Shown here one piece after another: positions 46,974 through 58,034 of a stretch of DNA of 64,000 bases. The notes beneath the pieces were generated by a model, which worked only from the letters and a program-made list of their open reading frames with translations, was not told the origin of the DNA and made no database searches. Source of the DNA: Toxorhynchites rutilus septentrionalis (taxonomy: Eukaryota > Arthropoda > Insecta > Diptera > Culicidae); the NCBI RefSeq assembly GCF_029784135.1, contig NC_073746.1, positions 179,305,788-179,369,787 of the forward strand. Direction: 5' to 3'. A program made the position numbers and the translations under genes. Position 1 is the stretch's first letter, and every line of letters begins with the position of its first letter.

Positions 46974-48200
46974 CAGGGTTTCCCAACTTTAAATTCCGAA
47001 AGTCAATTGAAATAAAACACACTTAGAATTCGAATTTCGATGAAACTTTTATTTCAAATAAAAGTTTGGTTTATGCCATTATGTGTGAAATACAACATCA
47101 TTCAAATGTCCACCTAGGGCTTCCTCGCACACCTTGATCCGGAACTGGTAATTTTCGATGACTTTTCGGCACATATGGGGCTGTATCTCGGTCATAACTT
47201 CACGAATGTTGTCTTTCAAATGTTCAAGAGTTTGCGGAGAGTTGGCATAGACACGGTCTTTCGCATAACCCCACAAAAAAAAGTCTAGCAGGTTCAAATC
47301 GCATGATCTGGACGGCCAATTGGCATCACCAAAACGCGAAATTATGCGTCCCTCAAATTTCGTTTCGGGGGCCATGTTCGGTCGTGTTGTGTGGCACGTG
47401 GCGCCGTCCTGCTGAAACCACATGTCATCCGTATCCATATCTTCAATTTGTGGCAAAAAAAAATCGGTTAACATGCGGCCATAGCGCTCACCATTCACAG
47501 TTACCGTCTCGCCGTCCTCATTTTCACAGAAATACGGCCCGATGACTCCACCAGACCATAATGCGCACCAAACAGTTTGGGTGTTCACATAGCCACCGAG
47601 CTCGAAATGTGCCTCATCGCTGAAGAAAATTTGATGCGAAAATTCAGCATTTTGCTGCTGTTGTTCTTTCACCCAATCGACGTATGCCCGACGTATTCCA
47701 TGGTCTCCACGCTTTTTGTACCAGTTGGACTTTATATGGATGTAGGTGCAAGTCCAAATGCAAAATTCGCCACAATGATGTGTTTGACAAGCCCAATTGC
47801 TGAGCACGCCGTGGAATCGAAACATTCGGGTCATCCTCCACACTGGCAGCAACAGCAGCAATATTTTCGGCCGAACGCACATTACGATGATGCACAGGTT
47901 TCACAATATCCGCTACGGATCCAGTTTGTTCGAATTTATGCACTACATTAGCGATTGTGTGCTCTGTAGGCCGTCCATGTCGACCAAAATCCGTCCGTAA
48001 TGCTCGAAAAACATTTGCCGGTTTTTCATCATTTTTATAGTATAATTTAACAAAATTAACACGTTTTGCGATGCTAAAACGATGCATATTGTAAAATGGC
48101 AGACATTCAACTAACGATATAACGCTTTGGTTGACAGCTATGTCAAACGGTTGTCAGCGCAGGGCTGTATACTTTCGAAAGCCCGAAATGGAAAACCCTG
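46974..48200 (-). mobile_element. DD41D (rosa-like) element, copy F
   Basis: The element is 1227 bp with TA at 46972-46973 and 48201-48202. Inverted ends start CAGGGTTT. It sits inside the ~360-bp tandem repeat: without it GATGA-TA-ACTATAAAATTAA reads continuously, as in the second unit. Confidence 0.95.
47079..48087 (-). pseudogene. DD41D transposase, frameshift and deletions
   Basis: It starts MHRFSIAKRVNF at 48087. The N-terminal frame (48087-47644) keeps the segment deleted in copy D. A short loss near 47712-47715 (AWRPWN) shifts to the frame ending at 47079. About 23 codons between GYVNTQ and TVWCALW are missing, and MAILRTKF reads MAPETKF. FFSDEAHF and WFQQDGATCH remain; the last block is LNLLDFFLWG. 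Confidence 0.9.
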
Positions 48201-48973
48201 TATAACTATAAAATTAATATCACAATTGCTTCTTTAGAGTAATTCCTTGGTTTCACTATCAATTCATTTGTGAATTACATTGGAATTATTACATAGTAGG
48301 AAAAATCCATCCAAAATCCATAATCCACTCATAATCGTTTGTGTTTGACATTTGCTTAGCGTGAGCACGTAAAATTTACCCCTTCATCAATATTTAAATT
48401 TCTCTCGTGTTTCATCAGTTCTCATTATCGTTATCAGGTCACTGTGATTTCTTGGTAAGTGTTTCGCAGTTGACTATAAAATATAATCAAGTGTAATGTA
48501 CCGTTCTGAATCATATTTCGGACACTTTGTTCTGATATCTTGAAATGCTTAAAGCGCTGATGATATAACTATCAAATTAATATCACAATTGCTCTTTATC
48601 CCTTGGTTTCACTATCATTTCACATGAGAACTACATTCGAATTATAACATAATCGGTAGAAATCTTACAACACTACTCATTATCGTTTGTGTTTGACGTT
48701 TCCTTAACGTGAGCACGTAGAATTTACCCGTTCATGGATATTTAAATTTCTTCCGTGTTTCATCAGTTCTCATCATCGTTAACAGTTTACTGTGATTGCT
48801 TGGTAAGTATTTCGCAGTTCATTTTAAAATATAATCAAGTGTAATGTAATTTTCTTCCAAAAAATTACGAAATAAAGTGTCCGAAATTTGAATTCAATCT
48901 GTCCGAAATTTGATTTAGTGTCCGAAGTTTGATTCTTATTCGCTCCATTTGAAAAGCATTTTATACGATGTTT

Positions 48974-49045
48974 TTGACGTAGGATTACGTCTTTCGGGAA
49001 CATATGGGAGTACAAATTGAAAAACGAAAATCGATCGCATCGTGA
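48974..49045. repeat. End of GACGTAG-palindrome family
   Basis: TTTTGACGTAGGATTACGTC then TTTCGGGAACATATGGGAGT is the reverse of 11740-11795, so the two ends face away from each other in the window. Confidence 0.6.
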
Positions 49046-49054
49046 AAAATGTCC

Positions 49055-49560
49055 AATTTCAAACGCTTATTGCTCAGTCATTTCATGATGGAATAATGAG
49101 ATTTTTGCATCAAACGATTTCAGCAATCTACAACAATTTTTCACCTTGAATAAAAAAATATATATCATGTAACTAATTATCGAACAATTGAAAAATCTCA
49201 ACCCCTTTCCTAACGGAAATACCCACTTCTGATTGGTCGAAATTGATGACACATGCGGCGACAAATACATAAAAGTAGGGGGAGTTCTTTTTATCTGTAT
49301 TATAGTGACTTTCAACCCATTTGGCTGGTTCGTCACTTTTACTTCCATTTTTGGAAGAATGTCGGGAGAGAGAATTGAACTCGTGACCTTTGGCGTGAGA
49401 GGCATGGATGTCACCACTACGCCAGATCGCCTCCTCAAAGTAGGGGGAGCTTTTGTTCCTACCGAAATGTATTCCCTAACAGAGACATCAAAATCAAGGT
49501 GCCCGAGGGAAATCGGCATTCCAAATATATGCAAGTCGGGATCATTTTCATATTGCAAGT
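49055..49560 (-). repeat. Minisatellite-related block interrupted by a SINE
   Basis: On the minus strand 49558-49437 reads DLHIFGMPISLGHLDF and SVREY, related to the repeat at 4926-5390. An apparent 163-codon open frame here runs through the SINE and is not a real gene. Confidence 0.55.
49285..49436 (-). mobile_element. tRNA-derived SINE with 13-bp target duplication
   Basis: On the minus strand the head reads GCGATCTGGCGTAGTGGTGA (A box) and, 30-odd bases later, GGTCACGAGTTCAATTCTC (B box), then a unique body ending AGTCACTATAATACAGATAA-AAAG. Direct repeats AAAGTAGGGGGAG flank it at 49272-49284 and 49437-49449. About 152 bp. Confidence 0.85.
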
Positions 49561-49740
49561 AAGGTGAGTGATACGGTTAATTCTAGCAAATAAAATTTAC
49601 TTTGCTTCGTGAAATTTTATATCAATGACCGATCGTGTATTGTGAAAAATTTAGCACAAGTGTTAGTGTAAAATTGTATATGGTAGCAGTTGTGTTAAAT
49701 GACTTGAAGTATGAAATGATTTATTTCAATTTTCATAAAT

Positions 49741-51778
49741 AAAAACAGGAAGTGGGTTATATCTATGGTATAACCGCAAGAGTGACGTAGGACTATCGTT
49801 GATTTAGAGATCATTTGTTTGAAGTTGAATCTGAATTCATTCTGAATGAATGAATATTTGGAGAACTTCGAAAACGAGAGCGTTACGTTGGAGCCACAAG
49901 GTTTTATGCATCCAATATTGGATACGGAAATATCCTACTGATGGGAAAGAATAATCTTCAGAAGCTATCCTGTTAATTGCGATTGATTGAAAAATCACAA
50001 AACCAAATGTATTTGGTCACAGTGTTTCTTGGATAGAAAACATTAAAATAAACTCTTTCACATGAATGTAATTTTAAATTCCCAGAGGAACTGGCAGATT
50101 ATTTTCAGTAACGATTAGATATTTCCACATTTTCCTCGATACTGGAAGCCCACCAGTGGTTAATGCTAACTCGATAACCATCTGTTAATAGCACTTGATT
50201 GAAACATATTTGGTCACAGTGTTACATGGATAGAAAACATTCAATTAAACTCTTTCACATGAATATATTTTGAAAATTCCCAGAGGAACTGGCAGATTAT
50301 TTTCAGTAACGATTAGTTATTTCCACATTTTCCTCGATACTGGAAGCCCACCAGTGGTTAATGCCAACTCGATAACCACCTGTTAATAGCACTTGATTGA
50401 AACATATTTGGTCACAGTGTTACATGGATAGAAAACATTCAATTAAACTCTTTCACATGAATATATTTTGAAAATTCCCAGAGGAACTGGCAGATTATTT
50501 TCCAGCAATGATTAGATCTTTCCGGAACTTTCCCGATGCTGAATGGCATCCTAACGGAAAGAGTTCTTCGCGTGTATGTGTCGATCCTTCGCCGTCCACC
50601 TCCTCCAGCACGTTAGGCAACGATGTTGTCTTGTCGATGTCCTCACGAAAAATGAATGTGTCTCACCACCAGAATATCGCTTAAGTATGCTTCTTGTGTG
50701 TGATTGAATCGAGAGAAGGTGTGGTTTACGATGGCAATTTGGAAGGCAAACTAGAGGGGAATGAACTCTCTGAGCTCGGAACTTTCGGGGACTGAGCAAT
50801 AATCGATTGCGGGCGCATACAATATTGGATACGGAAATATCCTACTGATGGGGAAGAATAATCTTCTGAAGCTATCCTGTTAATTGCGATTGATTGAAAA
50901 ACCACAAAACCAAATGTATTTGGTCACAGTGTTACATGGATAGAAAACATTCAATTAAACTCTTTCACATGAATATATTTTGAAAATTCCCAAAGGAACT
51001 GGCAGATTATTTTCAGTAACGATTAGATATTTCCATATTTTCCTCGATACTGGAAGCCCACCAGTGGTTAATGCCAACTCGATAACCACCTGTTAATAGC
51101 ACTTGATTGAAACATATTTGGTCACAGTGTTACATGGATAGAAAACATTCAATTAAACTCTTTCACATGAATATATTTTGAAAATTCCCAAAGGAACTGG
51201 CAGATTATTTTCAGTAACGATTAGATATTTCCACATTTTCCTCGATACTGGAAGCCCACCAGTGGTTAATGCCAACTCGATAACCACCTGTTAATAGCCG
51301 CGCGTGTATGTGTGTGTAGCGATGTCTTCCCAGGGAACCGTTTGTGGCATCACTCTCCTCCTGATAGATTCCCTTCTGGCCTAGGGTGCACAAACAGGCT
51401 CTTGGTGACACCGTTCATCCGCGCTTTCATGATAAATAAAGAGCTTCACCGCAACAGCGACAACATGCTCCAATCGCTGTTCAATTAGAACTGAGTGGAT
51501 TTCCGAGCGCCGCTCGCTTATATACCGATTGGTGATTTCAATAGCCTGTTTTGAAAGCAATTTTAAGACTATTGAAACAAGTTTTTGGATCAAAAAGTTA
51601 CAAGTATATAACGCGTAGACATTTTATCTTTCGAATGAAGTGTTTATCATACCATTTCGTTCAGTTGTTTAGGAGCTATTAACGCTCAAAATCTCGGTCT
51701 CCGGCGTAACGCTTTCGTTTTCGAAACTTTGATTTTACACCCCGGTATAGAAATGAAAGACGTAGTCCTACGTCAAAA
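49741..51778. mobile_element. Inverted-repeat element S, copy 2, with expanded ~197-bp satellite
   Basis: Same ends as 18885-19965. Inside, units starting TATTTGGTCACAGTGTT lie at 50010, 50207, 50405, then 50917 and 51115 (spacing 195-198 bp). Between the two groups, 50510-50815 is a different segment, and 50815-50905 repeats the leader seen at ~49905-50005, so a block was duplicated. No transposase frame. Confidence 0.78.
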
Positions 51779-52330
51779 CCAAGGTGTGTTCCCGCTCAAG
51801 AACAGGTCGTTTGGTTTAAGCTGTCTCTTTTGATGTGTACATTTTCACCCAAGGAATTGTGTTCGGTATTGGTTGGTGAGTTGGTGAGTTTTCTTTCTTT
51901 ATTTCATCCATACATAACGCAGGAGGCATCTCGTCTAGGATCACAGAGAGCGGTTTTAATCATAACTCGTTCCGCTTTGGTATCTCTTGTCTGATACGCA
52001 CCATCCAACTACTGTTTACCATCCTTCTGTCATCATCACTCGGTAAACACTGGCGAAGTGAACAAACAAAACGGCCACCGAATCATCATCAAAGAGTTTA
52101 ACGATGTAATTCTCCAAACATATCCAAAATCAACAGATAGCCTAACGGAATCCTACGTCGTGCGGTCGTGTCTCGGATACAACCCTTCTGTGACTTTTTT
52201 TATGTTTTCAATCAAATAGGTACCAAAGTAGAAAGCTTAAAAGCATATTGAACAAATTTATTAAAAATATCAACCAAATAATATCTGGCATAAAGTTGAG
52301 ATCTGTTTTCTGCATCATATACCATGAGCG
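51779..52330. other. Unassigned, possibly dispersed repeat
   Basis: CGTGTCTCGGATACAACCCT at 52171-52190 resembles the reverse of AGGGTTGTGTCCGAGATACA near 13674, suggesting a dispersed family. No gene seen. Confidence 0.35.
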
Positions 52331-52339
52331 TCCGAAATA

Positions 52340-52560
52340 TGATTCAGAACGGTACTTGCTTTATATACTATATTCGATGGCGATGGATAACTACAATTTT
52401 ATTGGATAATATGGAACATTCTGTTCAATCGATTGCGAAGATTCTGAGATGATTGACATTTGAGGGAAAATAATTGTCATAAACTATATCACATTTGGCA
52501 ACTCCGATTTTTCACGTAATTCGTTTTCATCGTTCTTTGCGCTTGGTAGTTACAAAGCTA
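52340..52560 (-). repeat. Dispersed repeat X, copy 3
   Basis: Reverse complement of about 2935-3150, for example TTGCCAAATG, AAAATTGTAGTTATTCATCG-like and CGCAAAGAACGATGAAAACG blocks. Its left edge meets an inverted TACCGTTCTGAATCATATTT sequence. Confidence 0.65.
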
Positions 52561-52702
52561 AAAGAAGAAGCAAGTTGCAAGTTTTTTTCTGAGAATAAGA
52601 ATTATAATTTCGCAACGCGAAGAAGCCCCTGTTTATTCCAAAAAACAATATGTCTATTATGTATATTTTTTTAAACACACATGTGTTTTTTTCATCCCTC
52701 AA

Positions 52703-52937
52703 ATGTTCACCGGACGGCGTAATAGTAAATCTGAAAGTGAGGAAAGTAGTAACGTACGAAGCGTTAGAAGAAAAGTTTCGAGTATTATCTCATCGAGTTC
52801 CGATTAGGATATTGAAGAACTATATGCAAGAGAAGACCTGGACGATATGTTAGAAGAACTTACTATGGACGAAATAAAGATACTGATTTTTCAACAGTAC
52901 AGATCTGGGTGACAGGGCGATCAAGTTGTCAAACGAT
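52703..52937 (+). pseudogene. Short Ser/Glu-rich frame with stops, unknown
   Basis: From ATG 52703: MFTGRRNSKSESEESSNV, then a TAG after ISSSSD, then DLDDMLEELTMDEIK. Acidic-serine composition followed by CAGATCTGGGTGAC and GGGCG (compare the 16.16-kb TTAA element) hints at a transposon N-terminal piece. Too short to name. Confidence 0.2.
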
Positions 52938-53454
52938 GAAAAAAATTAATACATTTTTTTTCGTTAAGAAAAAAAATTAACCTTAAGCTTTGGAAAATCA
53001 TAAAACTGTCAGATTTGATGATATTGCGCTCAAATGTGGGATTCAAGCACTTGAATATTATAGCTAGTAAAAAAAAAATATTACGAAACAACTGACGCCA
53101 TTTAAGTTTTTTGCCTGATGGGCACCGATTTTCCACTGTGCGATGGTCTAAAAAATCTTTCTTCCCCTTGTTTCCAAAAATGACTTTATTCAAAAATTTT
53201 AAACTTCAAATAATCGACATATTAAATTGATTCCAATGAGGAAGCCTTCTTTGAAAAAATATTACACTTGCGAAAAAATAGATTCTGGTCGCATAGGAAT
53301 ATTGAACGAAGGCTGAAAAAAAGTAAAAATCATGACTCAAAAACGAAAAAAAACACATTTTTGTTTTTTGGATATGTTATGTAAAAAACTCAGCCTCCCA
53401 ATTCACGTCCGATCTGTTGCATCAATAATTTTTGCTATATATAACACAACCATG

Positions 53455-53645
53455 GAAGCCTCATATCAACAGTCCCGCTGTCCAACTGTGAACATTCGAA
53501 CAATAGGAATATTCTTACGCAGAAAAAAAGGCGACATGTGTTGTGTATCGAAAGAAAAGGAATAATCTTAGATAAAAAATGTGTATCGATAGGATAGAAC
53601 TACTCTTACGCCTAAAAAATGTCTACTGTGTGATATACAACATGA
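53455..53645. repeat. Dispersed repeat R, copy 2
   Basis: Reverse match of 18355-18500, sharing CTACTGTGT-x-ATATACAA, TACTCTTACGCCTAAA and CCCGCTGTCC. Confidence 0.5.
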
Positions 53646-53669
53646 GAAAAAATGTAAGGTAAATGATTT

Positions 53670-53712
53670 TAGTTTGTCCAGTCGAAAATATGATCATGGT
53701 TTGTCCACTGTT
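53670..53712. repeat. TGATCATGGTTTGTCCA motif pair
   Basis: TTTGTCCAGTCGAAAA then ATGATCATGGTTTGTCCACT. The same words occur inverted at 59645-59700, on the far side of the L1-like LINE. Confidence 0.5.
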
Positions 53713-54775
53713 TTGAATGCTCAGCGCATATGTGTCAAATTAGGTATTAGAATATTTCAAAACATATTAATGATATTATCTTCTTCGTGATTTACAGTAG
53801 TTTTATAGTATATTTTTACGGATTCACATGTTTTAAAGAATTAGAAAAACCACATTCTATTGGTGTCAATGCGCCCCTCACTCGGGCTAACTTTTAATCA
53901 ATCACCAGATGATTATTTGGCACGTATTCAGACCTTTTCTGGATTATAACACTTACAAACATTGTAAACATCAATTAAGGCATTTCGATGATCAATTATA
54001 ATAATGAGTTGTCCGAATCACAAATGTTGTTTTATCCACATGATTTCTATGGCAACCGCTTGGCGCGCTGCAGTTTGTCTATGGTGTCCTTCGCGCATAG
54101 CAGAAATAAAGTTTCTCTGTGTTGAGTGTGTTGAGGTGAACACTTTTAACTCTTTGTGGTCGTTTGTCTGTTCTCAGCCACCACAGCAAGAAACCATGCT
54201 AATCTTAAATTTTACTGACCCAAGTATCATTTTATGCTATTCCTAAACTATGCTTTATGTCTAGTGAAATTGTTCACGAATCAATACGGTTAAGTAACAG
54301 ATAACGGTACTCAGTGTCAAAGTAATCACCCATAAAGTGCATAGGAGTGTGGGACAAAAATCATAACAGCAGAATTTAGCCATTGTAACACTTTGGTGTG
54401 ATGGAAAAGATTGTTCATAAGTATCAGAACTACTGTTTGCATGAATGTCTCATGTTATTTGAATAATCGCATAAGTGCCGCAAGTGAAAAATATTTGTTC
54501 ATCTAAAGTGAGAACTTCTGATCATTTCGGATACGTAGAAATCATTATTTGAGTAACTGGTTCAAAGTTGAAGTTGTCTTTAAGAGCAGAATGTTTGCAT
54601 AAGTTTCTTACGTCATCTGAATAATTTCAAGTTTAAAAAGGCTTCGTTTTTTAAAAGTGAAAAGTTCTGATCTTTTAGGATACACATTGCTGACATTAAT
54701 TACACATTAATTGCATCGATGGCAAAAATGTATCATATCCAGCAGATAATAAAAATAAAATTGTGTATTGATCAT
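53713..54775. other. AT-rich unassigned sequence
   Basis: No gene or transposon end recognised. Confidence 0.4.
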
Positions 54776-54845
54776 ACTTTTTTCTTTTTTTTTGTCAAGT
54801 ATTGTTTATTTATTTCTAGTATTTACATCACAAATTCATTATAAT

Positions 54846-57800
54846 TTAAAAAGAATTCAAGTTAACTATCAATTGCATTGTTATGATTTTTGATATAGTT
54901 TTTGTATAGATTACGAATAACCTCAGAATTTCAATTTTACTTGCTGGTGCGATGTTGTTGAGTACCGGTCGTAAAAGATCGTCAAATGTGAGTCTTCGCC
55001 ACCCACCCAGTGTCGTCGCAAATCGCTGTTGCATGTACCGCCATGCTGCAGTCACTCTGGGGCACTCGCTGAACTTATGCTTCAGCGTCTCCGTAGTCAC
55101 GATGCAGCGTTCACAATTCTGATCGCTTGCTCACCCGATGATGTTGTACAATCTACGATGTTCTGTCTTTTCATTCACCAACAGATAAAGGTCACTGCGC
55201 TGGCTCGATGACATTTTTTTGGTGGAAATGTTTAGCCAGATTTTCTTCCAGTTTTGGCTCGGGTATTTTCGTTCCACTCTAGGCGGTTCCAGTTGTTCCA
55301 GAAATGTGTATTTGGTGGCAGGTGGGTAGCTGTGTAGCTGTACTGTTTGTATTTGGTCGCAGGTGGGGTTTTACTGCATATGCTGCGGCAGCAAGATGAT
55401 CTGTTGACACATGATTTTCAAACAGGGACATTCAGCAGGATAGGGGATGTTTTGGCTCAATACGGATTGATAAAACGGCATTGTATTGATTTCTTTCAAG
55501 TGGCGATTGACCAGAAGTACCTTGCTTTTGATTACCGGTAAGTGTAGCTTAAGTCCGCCTTGTTCTTTGCTACTCGCCAATTGTTGCATTGGGACACGTG
55601 CTGGCAAACCACGAAATAGGAAAGTTCCCATCATCGCAGTCAGTTTCGCAGTATGAATGCACTGTGGTGGTAATATCGATGCGACGTACCACGCCTTTAC
55701 TGTGATAAACGTGTTCAGCAGTATAACCTTCTGTTGTAAGTTTAGGGATCGCATGTTATGCATCCACATTATTTGCGCAATTCTGGATACCAAACTGTCC
55801 CAGTTCAATTTTGCTATCAGTCGCACTGAATTGACAAAAATAATGCCCAACACCTTAACCTTCTCTGTTGTCTGCAGCCCTGGTATCGTCAGCGGATCTC
55901 CATTGATGAAACCGACATCTATTAACACTGTTTTTTGACGATTGAGTTTTGCTCCAGCTACTATCTCGAAATCGCCAAATACTTTAAAAATACGTTCCAT
56001 TGTTGACGTTGAAGTTGCGATCGCCGTAATGTCATCGGCGTACGCAACGCATAAATCATCACCACATATACGCTCCAGATGTGTAAGTAGTGGATGCAGA
56101 TATATCACGAAAAGAAGCATGGACAAAGGATCACCTTGACGTACAGAACGCTCTATTCGGATCGGTTGTGACAGGCGTCCATTCATGAGCAGCTGCGACG
56201 AAGAGGCATCTTCCACCCTGGAGATCCAGCTAACGAAGCTCGGATTAATTCTCAGAGAGAGTAAAGTCCGGTGTAGGAACTCATGAGAAACCCGATCAAA
56301 AGCGTGTTCCAAATCGAAAGATTTCAACTTTCCTTTCTGTTTGTTCGTTATCATTCGGGCCACTCGATCCTTCAGCGAAAGAGAGGCTTGAAAAATTGAC
56401 CGATGGGCATTTGCGCATTTCTGCACAGCGCTCAGCACACGGTGAGTCCGGAGTAAAAGTTCTAAGCGAGCTTTCATCACTCTACTCAGAATTTTGTAGT
56501 CAACATTGAGCAGGGTTATAGGACGGTATGACTGCGCTGTAGTTTCACCGCCTTTCTTTTTCACCAGCACGATTATGCCATCGGTGAACGCTGAGGGGAG
56601 CTCGTTTCTTCTCGCTTCATTGATTATGAAGTAGAGTTCTCTATATATTACGTCAAACATTCGCTGGTAAAATTCTACCGGTAACCCATCGGATCCGGGC
56701 GATTTCCTCTTTTGCGAGGTTCGGATGGCATGTTTGATCTCACTGACGGTGATTTCTTCCATCAGTGTTGTGTTAGCTTCGTCGTTCTCGGGTATAGCAC
56801 TCTCGCATTCAAAGTTTTCTTCTGATATCGGCCTTTCCTCTTCCGCCGCATACAGATCCACGAAGTACTGAAACATGTGCTGTTCGACTTCACTAGAACC
56901 CACTATTTGTTCTCCTCGCTCGTTCTGAAGTTCTGTTATTTCTGTTCTTTTTCGCCGTCTGTCAGCAAGTTGAAACGTTGATAAGTTTTCCCCCGCTACG
57001 AGTGTCTCGTTGATGCGTATGAAATTTTGCGCAAACTTCCGTTGCAGAGAAAGCATTTGAGCTTTAACGCGATTGATTGTGACCAGCATGTCGGGATTTC
57101 TGTAGTAGTCATCATATGCGACTCGCAATTGTACGTAAAGCCGTTGATGTCCAGCGTTGAAGATGTTGAATATTTCTCTTGACTTCCATCGGAAAAAAAG
57201 ATCTTATTTTCGGTTTCGCGAAGGACAACCACCATGCCATCCAGCTGGGAAAATTCCTCCGCTGTCGGGTCCAAAATTGCCATCGAATTTGGAATTCTTC
57301 TATATTCTCGAGAGTCAAAAGATGCGGACGGAGACACCAGAAACCGCGTCCTTGTTCGCGGCCAAGATGGGGAAGGCAAATACGAGCTGTTAACGCCTTG
57401 TGGTCTGTGAAAGAACACACGTGTGTTGAAGCGCTACGAAGCTGCTCGCGTAGCCCTGCGCTTACATATATACGATCGAGCCTGGATGCCGCATTGTGTG
57501 TGATATACGTGGGCGCTTGAGTAGTGGGATATAGCTTCAGCCACAAGTCGTATAGCTGCAATTGCTGTACAGTCGCTTGCTGTGCCGGACTCGAGTTGAC
57601 ACTCGTAGAGTCGCTTGGATGTAACACGCAATTGAAATCACCAGCGAGAATTACGTTTCGTGTGTTGTAGCGAAGATAGTATGCAATTGTTCCATTAAAA
57701 AATCGCTCTCTCTCGGCACGTAAAGCTGTACCTGAAGGTGCGTAGACGTTGCAGAGAGTAGTATTCTGGATTCGTAATGCGATTAGACGGCCATCCAGGC

Positions 57801-58034
57801 TCTTTTCGACGTGAGAGAAAAGAGCCTGGCTATCGCCGTTCCCCGTCTTGCGTGATCTACGTTGCAGACGACGTTAAAATTGGGAAGAGATAACCGCTCA
57901 TTTTCTACCTCCTGTAGGAACACGATGTCTAGCTCCTGTGTTCGGAGAAACGTACGGAGTGCGTCAATCTTCGTTGGGTTGGTTATCGTGTTTATATTTA
58001 TCGAGGAAATATTGTAGCTGGAGAATTCAGCCAT
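54846..58034 (-). pseudogene. L1-like LINE ORF2 (endonuclease-RT), frameshifted
   Basis: It starts MAEFSSYNISSININT at 58034. The endonuclease shows DIVFLQEVENE, breaks at a 13-bp inverted repeat near 57795-57829, and resumes with LHPSDSTSV and FTDHKALTARI in the frame of 57627-57112. Another shift near 57130 leads into a 585-codon open RT frame (57128-55371) with SPGSDGLPVEFYQ, YRPITLLN, FDLEHAFDRV, RQGDPLSMLLF and AYADDI, so the RT core is intact. The tail (CERCIVTTETLKHKFSEC region, 55150-54846) is in another frame. Confidence 0.88.

Larger units (their letters stand above)
46906..48850. repeat. ~360-bp tandem repeat (two units), first unit split by copy F
   Basis: TACCGTTCTGAAT-x-ATATTTCGG begins units near 46906 and 48499. 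Joining 46906-46973 with 48203-48498 gives a unit parallel to 48499-48850, sharing TAAAATTAATATCACAATTG-like, CGTTTGTGTTTGAC and GTGTTTCATCAGTTCTCAT. The same TACCGTTCTG end appears inverted at ~52330-52349. Confidence 0.75.

Noticed and set aside
49067..49558. 163-codon minus-strand frame
   Set aside because: It runs through a SINE with target duplications and a minisatellite unit, so it cannot be one gene.
52703..52937. piggyBac transposase N-terminus
   Set aside because: Only an acidic Ser/Glu-rich stretch with two stops; no catalytic or Cys-rich domain follows, so the name cannot be supported.
57179..57520. 113-codon plus-strand frame
   Set aside because: It is antisense to the L1-like endonuclease/RT region and has no features of its own.
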